DNA of 51,345 bases from Pelotomaculum sp. PtaB.Bin104. Its GTDB lineage: Bacteria; Bacillota; Desulfotomaculia; Desulfotomaculales; Pelotomaculaceae. Below the pieces are notes generated by a model, which was not told the DNA's origin, searched no databases, and saw nothing but the letters and a program-made list of their open reading frames with translations. The DNA lies in the NCBI GenBank assembly GCA_002067205.1, contig MVQL01000173.1:1-51345 (forward strand). Reading direction: 5' to 3'. Made by a program: the position numbers and the translations under genes. Position 1 is the stretch's first letter. Each line of letters starts with the position of its first letter. This document shows positions 25,020 through 31,940 of this stretch, in pieces.

Positions 25020-25261
25020 TGTCAGAGATAAACCGTCGAAATGCTTACCTACGGGCTACATTGACAGCTAAAGAGGCGGCGGGGTATTTGGGAATTTCTT
25101 ACTGGCTTTTATTGGAGCTGGTCAAAAGGAAGGAAGTACCAGCTATTCATGCCGGGAGGCGAATATTATTCAGAACTGCAAGCCTGGACGCCTGGATGGA
25201 CAGCCAGGAGAAGGAAAGCGTCCAGGAGCCAGCACCAAATGGGATTCGAAGATTAGTTTGA
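25019..25261 (+). CDS. xis: Excisionase-like MerR-type helix-turn-helix protein
   Basis: 80 residues. LTAKEAAGYLGISYWLLLELVKRKE, PAIHAGRRILF and LDAWM give the winged-helix DNA-binding domain of the excisionase (helix_turn_helix_17) family. Translationally coupled to the upstream regulator and followed by a terminator. Within an integrative element it is the candidate directionality factor; a transcriptional role is also possible. Confidence 0.85.
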   Translation: MSEINRRNAYLRATLTAKEAAGYLGISYWLLLELVKRKEVPAIHAGRRILFRTASLDAWMDSQEKESVQEPAPNGIRRLV

Positions 25262-25272
25262 CTAAAGACGGG

Positions 25273-25292
25273 ACCGCTACGGCGGTTTTTTT
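25273..25292 (+). terminator. Intrinsic terminator after xis-like gene
   Basis: ACCGC and GCGGT around TACG, followed by seven T. It separates the small regulatory genes from the replication gene. Confidence 0.85.
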
Positions 25293-25342
25293 GTGCAGAG
25301 AAACAAATCCCGCCGACCGGCGGGAGAAAGGAGAAACTCTAA

Positions 25343-27523
25343 TTGTCCGACCATATTATATCACATTTCGATTACAAAAGATGGTTCGACAGCAACATAC
25401 AAAACATTAAATGGCGCGGCAGCGAAGGCCAAGCGCGCTGTCCCCTTCCAAGCCACGGCGGACAGGACAAAAACCCGAGCTTTTCGGTAAATGCTAATAA
25501 GGGTGTTTTCATTTGTCACAAAGAACACATAAGCGGCGGCATTAAGGAGCTGGCCGGGCTGTTGGGGGTGGAAAACCCTTTTAGGCAAAAGGATATCCCC
25601 CCGAAAAAGCCAAAAGGAAAGCTGGTGGAAGTTGCTGTTTATGATTATGTCGATGAAAGCGGAAGCTTAATTTACCAAGTAGTCCGGTACCTGCCAAAAA
25701 CTTTCCGGCAACGGCGGCCCGATGGCGCTGACGGGTGGACATGGACCATGAACGATGTGAAGCCGATCCCGTACCGACTGCCAGAGTTACTAAAAGCCCT
25801 GGCCGGGAACGAATTAGTTTTTATTGCCGAGGGCGAAAAAGATGTGGACAACCTGTTCAGCGTGGGGCTGAGTGCATCCTGCAACCACGGCGGGGCTGGT
25901 AGATGGACGCAGACACACACCCAATATTTCCCCACTGGTGCTGATATTATTATACTGTTGGATAATGACGAACCAGGCCGGGAACATTCCGTAAAGGTGG
26001 CAAACCAGTTAGTTAAGCGAGGTTGTCGGGTGCGAGTGGTTGAGTTGCCCGGATTGCCTGAGAAGGGCGATGTTTCTGACTGGCTGGCGGCAGGCGGCAC
26101 CAAGAAAAGCCTGTTGGCATTGGTGGAGCAAACCGAGTATTGGAAGCCCGGGCAAAAAGACAATGGATTTAATATTACCAGTATCCTTCGGCCCCCTGAC
26201 CCGACAAAGAAGGTACAAATAGAATGGATCGTCCCGGATATGATCCCGGCTGGGTACGTGACTTTATTGATAGCAGACCCCAAATCCGGTAAGACCTGGC
26301 TTTCAATGCGGCTGGCCTGTGATTTGTCGAGCGGCGGCGTGATCCTGGGCGGATTGGATAGCCTGGTCCCAGCAAGGCGCGTGCTTTATCTCATGGGTGA
26401 CACCGGGGAAGGCCTGGTTAACTACCGGCTGCACCGAACCGGCTGGCCGTTCAATGCCGGAAACATTCGATTCGTATATGCCGAAGAAGTGCGGCAGGCG
26501 GGAGTGGACCTTGACTTCGGCACAGACCAGGGGGTTGATATACTACGGCAGTTAATATTAGCCTGGCAGCCGCATATTGTTTTTGTGGATACATTGACAA
26601 ATTTTCACTCAGTTGACGAAAGCAAAAACTCTGACGTCAAGCCAATTATCGCCAGTTTGCGTGATATTGCAGCACAGTATAATATTGCCCTGGTAGTGCT
26701 GCACCATGCCCGGAAGCGAAAAACACGGGAAGTTGACTTGCCCATTAGCCAGCATGATTCTGTCGGAGCAGGCGTCCTGTCCAGGCTAGTTGGCAACATT
26801 ATTGGCATCGAGCGCCGAATAGTTGAAGGCAAGCAGATTCACCTAGTCCGAAGCCTGGCAAGTTGGTTCAGGGAGTTTGACCAATTCACTTTCAGCCTGG
26901 AGGATGTCGAAAAAGACGGCCAGGAAATGGTTGAAATGAAAATCGACTTGACACCGGATTTGGGACAAGCCGCAAAAGATACTATTGAGAAGTTTGTTTT
27001 TGCACATTACATAACCGGCAGCGAATTTACCCGGCAAGAAATAGCACGCCGTACAGGTATTGGAAATACTTATGTCAGCCGGGTTCTTAATCAACTAGTC
27101 AAGGATGGTAAGCTTGAATCCCATGGCAAGACAAAAGATAAGACTTTCACAATCATAATTAATGCTGATTCGACACCAGTGAACGAATCTTTAGAAGAAA
27201 AAGATCCTTTAACCTGTCAGGATAAATGTAGTCTAGAGGGGGATCACATTAGTGAACGAATCACCCCTCAGCCCTACTCTCCCAAGGCTTCCCATTCGAC
27301 ACTTGATTCGACACCAGTGAACGAATCGAATCTGCAAAAACCTATTCGTTCATTATTCGACACTGATTCGACACTGGCAGTGAACGAATCAAACCGCGCC
27401 GTTACTGGGCTGAGGCCTGATTCGTTCACTAATTTACCCCCTGTGAACGAATTAATTGATTCGTTCTTTGTTGACGCGGCTGCGGTGGACGATGAGGATG
27501 CCTGGCCTGAAGGGAGGGACTAG
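25343..27523 (+). CDS. Element replication protein: zinc/TOPRIM primase-like plus RepA/RecA-fold helicase
   Basis: 726 residues from TTG 25343 (AAGGAGA upstream). Order: CHC2-like zinc region (CPLPSHGGQDKNPSFS...GVFICH, about 34-58); TOPRIM (FIAEGEKDVDNLFSVGL, then IILLDNDEPGREH, about 155-215); AAA_25/RepA ATPase with Walker A LLIADPKSGKTWLS (about 310), Walker B HIVFVDT and VVLHHARK; a winged-helix segment near 555-600; then a low-complexity tail with repeated DSTPVNES. TOPRIM plus RepA-type ATPase is typical of satellite and plasmid replication proteins. The repeated tail is encoded by DNA iterons (27167-27467). A strong candidate for the element's initiator. Confidence 0.92.
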   Translation: MSDHIISHFDYKRWFDSNIQNIKWRGSEGQARCPLPSHGGQDKNPSFSVNANKGVFICHKEHISGGIKELAGLLGVENPFRQKDIPPKKPKGKLVEVAVYDYVDESGSLIYQVVRYLPKTFRQRRPDGADGWTWTMNDVKPIPYRLPELLKALAGNELVFIAEGEKDVDNLFSVGLSASCNHGGAGRWTQTHTQYFPTGADIIILLDNDEPGREHSVKVANQLVKRGCRVRVVELPGLPEKGDVSDWLAAGGTKKSLLALVEQTEYWKPGQKDNGFNITSILRPPDPTKKVQIEWIVPDMIPAGYVTLLIADPKSGKTWLSMRLACDLSSGGVILGGLDSLVPARRVLYLMGDTGEGLVNYRLHRTGWPFNAGNIRFVYAEEVRQAGVDLDFGTDQGVDILRQLILAWQPHIVFVDTLTNFHSVDESKNSDVKPIIASLRDIAAQYNIALVVLHHARKRKTREVDLPISQHDSVGAGVLSRLVGNIIGIERRIVEGKQIHLVRSLASWFREFDQFTFSLEDVEKDGQEMVEMKIDLTPDLGQAAKDTIEKFVFAHYITGSEFTRQEIARRTGIGNTYVSRVLNQLVKDGKLESHGKTKDKTFTIIINADSTPVNESLEEKDPLTCQDKCSLEGDHISERITPQPYSPKASHSTLDSTPVNESNLQKPIRSLFDTDSTLAVNESNRAVTGLRPDSFTNLPPVNELIDSFFVDAAAVDDEDAWPEGRD
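27167..27467. repeat. Iteron cluster inside the replication gene, candidate origin
   Basis: GTGAACGAATC occurs at 27179, 27252, 27317 and 27380. A one-base variant ending in T is at 27443, the inverted form is at 27419-27429, and shorter inverted pieces are at 27344 and 27459. Three copies are preceded by GATTCGACAC (27167, 27305, 27365). Spacing between the first four is 63-73 bases. The repeats encode the DST(P)VNES motifs of the protein tail. This fits a replication origin bound by the encoded initiator; sequence shows the repeats, the origin role is inferred. Confidence 0.75.
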
Positions 27524-29087
27524 CATAGAACTACGTCTCTACCAACAAGAAACCATTAGCGCCGTCCGAAAGCGCCAGGCTGAAGGTGTCACCCGGCAGT
27601 TGGTGGTTCTGCCGACGGGCACCGGCAAGACCGTGGTATTTGTCAGCCTGGCCAAGCAGATGAACTGCCGCACCTTGATCGTAGCGCACAGGGAAGAACT
27701 TATTAACCAGGCTGCTGATAAATGCCGCATGGTATGGCCCGGCGCTGACGTTGGTGTAGTCATGGCTGATCGTGACGAGTATGACCGGCAGGTTGTAATT
27801 GCCAGTATTCAATCTGCCAGCCGTCCAAAGCGGATCGAACGGCTGCAGGAACAAGACTTTAAGCTGATCGTTATCGATGAGGCGCACCATGCAACCGCCA
27901 CCACGTACATAGATATCATTAAAGGCTTGGGCTTCATGGACAATAACCCGGACAAGCTCCTTACAGGTTACACCGCCACAGCCAGGCGCGGTGATAAAAT
28001 AGGCCTTCGCAATGTATTCCAGGAGATTGTTTTTGAACGCAGCATTGCGGCCATGACCAAGGCTGGCTACCTTTCAGACCTTCGGGGCATCCGGGTATCA
28101 ACCGGGCTGGATCTTGATCATGTTGCTACTAGGCACGGTGATTTTATTGAAAGCCAGCTTTCCTCTGTTGTGAACTGTGTAAACCGTAACGAGATCATCC
28201 GGGATACCTGGCTTGAACATGCCGCTGACCGCCGGACCCTGGCCTTTACCGTCGATGTCCAGCACGCGTTAGATGTTGCGGCAACGTTCCAGGATGCCGG
28301 TATCCCTGCCGAAGCTGTTTATGGTGATATGCCAAAGCAAAATCGGCACGATCTACTTCAAGCTTTCCATAACGGTGAAGTAAAGGTTCTCACGAACTGC
28401 AACCTGCTGGTGGAGGGGTTTGACGAACCGGCAACGGACTGTCTGCTGATGGCCCGGCCAACAAAGAGCACCGGACTTTATATCCAGATGGCGGGACGCG
28501 GGACAAGGCTTTACCCCGGCAAGCAGGACTGCCTGGTAATTGATTTTACCGATTCACGGCATGATGTTTGTATGCTGGGCACGTTGGCCGGATTCGATTT
28601 AAGGCAAGGCCAAAGCGTGCGAGAGGCCATTGAAGAACAGGAAAAGCGTCAAAACCGCTCTAAGGAACTTCTACGTTCAATGCCGGTTACTGCACAAAGC
28701 TTTGATGTTTTAGATAAGTCCCTGTTTAGGTGGATTCAGGCTGGTACAGACTGGAGACTGCCGCTTGAACCGGGGTGTTTTGCCGTTCTTCGCCATATCG
28801 AAAACGATAGCTACCGGGTAGGTATCATTAAAGACAGACAGGCCTTTGCGCTGTCGGAATTAAATCTGCCGCTAGGATACGCCTTAGGGGTAGCTGAGGA
28901 CTACGCCAGAAAAAATACAGCGGCTTTTGCGCGAAAAGATGCAGCCTGGAGAGAACACCCCGCATCACCAAAACAGATTGATTTGTTAAAGAAGTTGGGG
29001 CTGTACCGGGGAAGGACCACAAAAGGACAAGCCGCTGATCTGCTGGACAAATTCTTTGCATCAAAGAATAATAGGGTGGCGCTATAA
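27498..29087 (+). CDS. Superfamily 2 DEAD/DEAH-box helicase (ResIII-like)
   Basis: About 529 residues. Motif I LPTGTGKTVVF, motif II IDEAHH, motif III-like GYTATARRGD, and motif VI QMAGRGTRLYP are clear. The C-terminal SPKQIDLLKKLGL matches a short tail domain seen in phage-borne helicases. The start is uncertain. ATG 27498 overlaps the upstream gene by 26 bases. The better Shine-Dalgarno (AAGGGAGGG, 27511-27519) would instead serve an ATA at 27525 giving (M)ELRLYQQE. It probably assists element replication or repair. Confidence 0.93.
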   Translation: MPGLKGGTSIELRLYQQETISAVRKRQAEGVTRQLVVLPTGTGKTVVFVSLAKQMNCRTLIVAHREELINQAADKCRMVWPGADVGVVMADRDEYDRQVVIASIQSASRPKRIERLQEQDFKLIVIDEAHHATATTYIDIIKGLGFMDNNPDKLLTGYTATARRGDKIGLRNVFQEIVFERSIAAMTKAGYLSDLRGIRVSTGLDLDHVATRHGDFIESQLSSVVNCVNRNEIIRDTWLEHAADRRTLAFTVDVQHALDVAATFQDAGIPAEAVYGDMPKQNRHDLLQAFHNGEVKVLTNCNLLVEGFDEPATDCLLMARPTKSTGLYIQMAGRGTRLYPGKQDCLVIDFTDSRHDVCMLGTLAGFDLRQGQSVREAIEEQEKRQNRSKELLRSMPVTAQSFDVLDKSLFRWIQAGTDWRLPLEPGCFAVLRHIENDSYRVGIIKDRQAFALSELNLPLGYALGVAEDYARKNTAAFARKDAAWREHPASPKQIDLLKKLGLYRGRTTKGQAADLLDKFFASKNNRVAL

Positions 29088-29107
29088 AAGGAATGAAAAA
29101 AAGGCTT

Positions 29108-29143
29108 AAACCCCGTTGGGAAACCTGCGGGGTTTATGTTTTT
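29108..29143 (+). terminator. Intrinsic terminator after SF2 helicase
   Basis: AAACCCCG and CGGGGTTT pair, followed by ATGTTTTT, 20 bases after the stop codon. Confidence 0.8.
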
Positions 29144-29226
29144 GGAAGGGGTTGGTTATAAAAAGCAATAGCAGTCAACCGTGCACGAACATGTAGTCTG
29201 CGAAAAAACGAACGGAGGTAGTACCC

Positions 29227-29613
29227 ATGACAAGCGCACAATTAAGGGACTTTAGAACAGAAGCGGCGCTGCACCTCAATACCTTGCGGGACCAGCTAAA
29301 CGGACTGAGTTTTACGCCGGACTTTTCCGGGCTGGATGAGCTTGTTCAGAGCTGTAAATCCTTTATCACTGAACAGCAGGCGATCCAGTATGAGATTGAA
29401 GCCTGCGAACTCGCAGTCATAAAACTTGATCAGGAGTCTGGCAAGGTGCTTGCTCAGGAAGTATCAGTAGCGCAAGATAATATGGTTGCGGAAATTCAGC
29501 ACCGTATCAAAGTAACAGCTGGCAAGCTTTCCAAAGCAAAACCATGTTCGCCGGAGCAAACGGCTTTACTGATGGAGCTTAGCAGATTAAAGGAGATGGT
29601 AATTAATGGCTAA
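29227..29613 (+). CDS. Hypothetical coiled-coil protein
   Basis: 128 residues from ATG 29227 with GGAGGT upstream. Mostly helical with heptad-like stretches (SCKSFITEQQAIQYEIEAC and IQHRIKVTAGKLSK). No family recognised. It overlaps the next gene by 8 bases. Confidence 0.8.
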   Translation: MTSAQLRDFRTEAALHLNTLRDQLNGLSFTPDFSGLDELVQSCKSFITEQQAIQYEIEACELAVIKLDQESGKVLAQEVSVAQDNMVAEIQHRIKVTAGKLSKAKPCSPEQTALLMELSRLKEMVING

Positions 29614-29797
29614 TAAGAAGTCAGATATCGAAAAAAAGCAAGGGATTAAGAACTTCCTGGTCCCCCTTTCGGTTTTACCGAGTGAGCTGGAGCTGCATAA
29701 GCCCGGTCACATTACCCGGCTGGAGCTGGTCGGTACAATTGTCGAGATTGAAGGTATGCGCTTTCTTAGCACCAGTCAATGGAAGGTTGACCGTTAA
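29606..29797 (+). CDS. Hypothetical small protein
   Basis: 63 residues with a basic start (MANKKSDIEKKQG) and a beta-rich remainder (HITRLELVGTIVEIEGMRF). RBS AAGGAGATGG lies inside the upstream gene, indicating coupled translation. Followed by a terminator. Not recognised. Confidence 0.7.
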   Translation: MANKKSDIEKKQGIKNFLVPLSVLPSELELHKPGHITRLELVGTIVEIEGMRFLSTSQWKVDR

Positions 29798-29802
29798 TAC
29801 TG

Positions 29803-29826
29803 GAGGGGGTTAAGCCCCCTCTTTCT
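29803..29826 (+). terminator. Intrinsic terminator
   Basis: GAGGGGG and CCCCCTC pair across TTAAG and are followed by TTTCT, directly after the 63-residue gene. Confidence 0.75.
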
Positions 29827-29847
29827 ATTGAAAGGCTATGGTAATAG

Positions 29848-30036
29848 TTGCCTAGATATGACTGCTTAATTGAAATAAGAATACCGGGCGCGGTGGTATT
29901 TCTGACACCAGGGGAAATTAACCGGCTGCTATTGCTGGAGCCGGAGCTATACAAATTGGCGCTCAAACGTGGCAAGGGTATCATCAGAGCCAGGGCAGCC
30001 CGGAGCCGCAATGTGAAAGGACAACTCAATAAATAA
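29848..30036 (+). CDS. Hypothetical small protein
   Basis: 62 residues from TTG 29848, weak RBS. The sequence has a convincing protein character (IRIPGAVVFLTPGEINRLL, then a basic helix ending RSRNVKGQLNK). It may be a small element protein, possibly nucleic-acid binding; not recognised. Confidence 0.5.
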   Translation: MPRYDCLIEIRIPGAVVFLTPGEINRLLLLEPELYKLALKRGKGIIRARAARSRNVKGQLNK

Positions 30037-30039
30037 GAC

Positions 30040-30192
30040 TGGCATGCTCCTTGCCTCCGAAGAATGTCACCGCTGTTTGAACAATGGCGCATAGTGTCTA
30101 TAAATAATCTGCTGGCATAATTCTTGCGTCTAAAGACTCTGTCACCGCTGTTTAAATAATGTCGATAAATTATTTGCTGGCATGGAGTTTGC
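30040..30192 (+). promoter_or_regulatory. Tandem repeats with three sigma-54-like -24/-12 boxes
   Basis: TGGCAT-N5-TTGC occurs at 30040-30054, 30113-30127 and 30178-30192, each a full match to the sigma-54 consensus TGGCAY-N5-TTGC, spaced 73 and 65 bases. Between them GTCACCGCTGTTT recurs (about 30066 and 30141), so the region is an imperfect ~70-bp tandem repeat. The last box lies 22 bases before the TTG of the DUF5681-like gene. No sigma-54 activator gene is in the window. The repeats might instead be protein-binding or packaging sites. Confidence 0.6.
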
Positions 30193-30214
30193 TCTATAAG
30201 GAGGGAATTGTAAA

Positions 30215-30565
30215 TTGTCTGAAAACAGGACAGTAACAGGGCGCTTTATGAAAGGCCATTCCGGTAACCCCGGCGGCAGACCAAAGTTGGCGTCAGAACT
30301 CAAATTGTCTATGCAGGAATTAACTGGTAATGCTGTCTTTACAATAAAGGAAATTATGAGCAATCAAGATGCGCCACCTGCCAGTAGGCTAAAGTGCGCC
30401 GAGTTGATTCTAGCCTATGGGATTGGACGGCCTGTACAGCAAATGCAAATTGAAGTGGAAACAGAAATAAGTGAAAAGCGGCAGGAATATGACCTGTCGC
30501 TTTTAAGTTTAGATGAACTATTGCAGCTTGAGAAAATCGTATCAAAGGCACTCCCGCCGGGTTAG
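30215..30565 (+). CDS. DUF5681-like protein
   Basis: 116 residues from TTG 30215 (AAGGAGGG upstream). The N-terminus GRFMKGHSGNPGGRPK is the signature of the DUF5681 family. A helical region follows (LKCAELILAYGIGRP) and an acidic tail. Such proteins commonly sit beside phage terminase genes and may be small-terminase-like DNA binders; that role is not proven by sequence. It is the last gene of the element, near attR. Confidence 0.85.
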   Translation: MSENRTVTGRFMKGHSGNPGGRPKLASELKLSMQELTGNAVFTIKEIMSNQDAPPASRLKCAELILAYGIGRPVQQMQIEVETEISEKRQEYDLSLLSLDELLQLEKIVSKALPPG

Positions 30566-30589
30566 TGGCAGCAACAGGGAGCACTGGAA

Positions 30590-30715
30590 CATTAGAGAAA
30601 ACGACCTCGTAGAATAGCCTGTACGGCTTTAAAGACAATAGCCTGGTATGAATACCTATGAAATCGGATAAAGTAGCTTCTAAAGGCATTACAGTGCGCC
30701 AGGATGGATTTGATA
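30590..30715 (-). repeat. Diverged repeat, copy 2 (inside element right end)
   Basis: Counterpart of 21812-21950, with the same blocks in order (GCCTGTA, CCTGGTATGAA, GGCATTACAG, GGATTTGA). Its minus-strand frame (IKSILAHCNAFRSYFIRFH) suggests a coding remnant. The rest of 30566-30842 holds the arm-type sites and a hairpin, with no gene. Confidence 0.6.
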
Positions 30716-30775
30716 GTATTCTTGCTAGTTAGAAAGGTAAATATACAACGTGACGGCAAATAGAAAACAATAAAC

Positions 30776-30796
30776 TATCCCCAAATTATCCCCAAA
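30776..30796. repeat. Putative integrase arm-type sites, right end
   Basis: TATCCCCAAA twice (30776 and 30787, 11 bp apart), matching the pair near the left end in sequence, orientation and spacing. Confidence 0.6.
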
Positions 30797-30807
30797 GACA
30801 TAATTTA

Positions 30808-30831
30808 GCCTCCAGTTAAAACACCGGAGGC
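30808..30831 (-). terminator. Hairpin after tRNA-Arg (element-borne)
   Basis: On the minus strand GCCTCCGGT pairs with ACTGGAGGC (9 bp with one G.T), loop GTTTTA. No good T-run follows. It stands 12 bases beyond the tRNA 3' end and replaces the terminator left at 22008-22035. Confidence 0.5.
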
Positions 30832-30838
30832 CTTGTAC

Positions 30839-30891
30839 TTACTGGTGCGCCCGGAGGGACTCGAACCCCCGGCACGCGGTTTAGGAAACCG
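30839..30891. repeat. attR: 3' half of the intact tRNA-Arg
   Basis: 53 bases identical to 22045-22097. It supplies the tRNA 3' half, so the element restores the gene on integration. Confidence 0.95.
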
Positions 30892-30919
30892 CTGCTCTAT
30901 CCACCTGAGCTACGGGCGC
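30843..30919 (-). tRNA. tRNA-Arg (anticodon CCT)
   Basis: Minus strand: acceptor GCGCCCG/CGGGCGC, D arm, anticodon stem GCGGT/ACCGC with loop TTCCTAA (anticodon CCT, reads AGG), T arm with GGTTCGAGTCC, CCA encoded at 30845-30843. Integration target of the adjacent element. Confidence 0.97.
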
Positions 30920-30953
30920 ATAACCTACAGTTATTTATAAAAATTATCTAGCC

Positions 30954-31715
30954 TTAAAAACTTATTTTCCTATACTCACTTTCAATGATTTCTTTTAATT
31001 TTGCGGCCACCTGCTCCGCATCCTGCATTGAGCGATAAGGAAGAGTAAAACTTACATGGCGTTCATCCAAATCCAGGTCGTCGGCAATCTTGCCTAAAAG
31101 CCCCCGGGACTTTTTATCAATTTCTATTACGATATTAATATCATTTTCGCTGGTCCGAAAATACAACTCAATCTCGTCCAATTCCTTGCTCATAAACCTG
31201 GTCGGCTTGTATTCGAACTGCTGCAACCGGCCGTTGTAATCACCAGATGAGGGCTTGTCACGAAATCCCAGCGATTTTATCGCATCAAATAACATCTGCA
31301 TATAAGCATTGGGGATAACTGTAATCTCGTCTATGTCTTTGGGATCGAAAGCGTTTTTAACATCCAGATTGGTAACAAAATAATATCTCGTTCTGCCCAT
31401 GGAAACGGGAATGTTATACGGCAGTTGCAATCGGACAGGGATTGTCAATACCGGTGAGCCGGCCTTGATCAGCATGCCGTCAGATACTTTAATCGTTCCT
31501 ATTTTCTGCCTGACACTTCTTAACTCATGGTCATGCTTATATTGAGAGGCAAGCTCAAGCGTAATGTTGATCTGGTCAACTTGCTGATCAACATTTCCAC
31601 CTTTAATCTTCACTACGCCCTCAATCGTTTCACCGAGGGCAATCCTGCGCTTCTGTATTTCCAGGTCTACCCTAGCAGCGCCAATACCGACTCCGGCCAG
31701 CAGGTTTTTAAACAA
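30954..31715 (-). CDS. Spo0M-like sporulation protein
   Basis: 253 residues from TTG 31715, which has GGAGGG six bases upstream. The open frame extends to 31826 without a signal. The start FKNLLAGVGIGAARVDLEI is the Spo0M signature, followed by an arrestin-like beta fold (GETIEGVVKIKGG, LTIPVRLQLPYNIPVSMGRTRYY). The length matches B. subtilis Spo0M (about 258). Spo0M affects sporulation and cell division in Bacillus; its molecular role is not settled. Confidence 0.88.
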   Translation of the reverse strand: MFKNLLAGVGIGAARVDLEIQKRRIALGETIEGVVKIKGGNVDQQVDQINITLELASQYKHDHELRSVRQKIGTIKVSDGMLIKAGSPVLTIPVRLQLPYNIPVSMGRTRYYFVTNLDVKNAFDPKDIDEITVIPNAYMQMLFDAIKSLGFRDKPSSGDYNGRLQQFEYKPTRFMSKELDEIELYFRTSENDINIVIEIDKKSRGLLGKIADDLDLDERHVSFTLPYRSMQDAEQVAAKLKEIIESEYRKISF

Positions 31716-31851
31716 GCCGTTCCCTCCAGAAAGCAAAATACCTAAACATCCTCTGCATGCGCATAAAAACTTAAATACTGTTTTATCCCGTGATATAGTA
31801 TAACGAAGTCTCCAAGTGTTTGTCAAGTAAGGCTTAACACTAGTGTGTGTT

Positions 31852-31900
31852 TGTTCTGTGATAATGTCACCCTGAAATATTTCTGAGAAAATGTCACCCC
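31852..31900. repeat. Possible solo insertion-sequence end (IS21-type)
   Basis: The segment begins TGTTCTGTG and holds two direct repeats, ATAATGTCACCC and AAAATGTCACCC, offset by about 30 bases. Multiple short repeats after a 5' TG are typical of IS21-family ends. No transposase lies nearby. Recognition is from memory and tentative. Confidence 0.35.
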
Positions 31901-31940
31901 CCCTGGTTAAAATGGGAGGATGATATTATCAATGAGAGCG

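Larger units (their letters stand above)
22045..30891. mobile_element. Integrative element in tRNA-Arg(CCT), phage-satellite-like
   Basis: 53-bp direct repeats (22045-22097 and 30839-30891) bound an 8.85-kb segment. The right copy is part of the intact tRNA-Arg; the left copy is the displaced tRNA 3' half. Contents: a tyrosine integrase at the left end, divergent small regulators, an excisionase-like gene, a TOPRIM/RecA-fold replication protein with iterons, an SF2 helicase, small hypotheticals and a DUF5681-like protein. There are no structural phage genes, portal, relaxase or transposase. The order (int, regulators, xis, primase-rep, ori, late genes) recalls phage-inducible chromosomal islands; a small integrative plasmid is the alternative. 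Confidence 0.9.

Noticed and set aside
27167..27467. Possible CRISPR-like array
   Set aside because: Repeats are short (11 bases), occur in both orientations, are irregularly spaced and lie inside an open coding frame.
30040..30192. Possible CRISPR-like array
   Set aside because: Only two to three degenerate ~70-bp units, without fixed-length spacers or cas genes.
30354..30689. 111-residue minus-strand frame
   Set aside because: It is antisense to the DUF5681-like gene over much of its length; only the part at 30590-30715 is noted, as a repeat.
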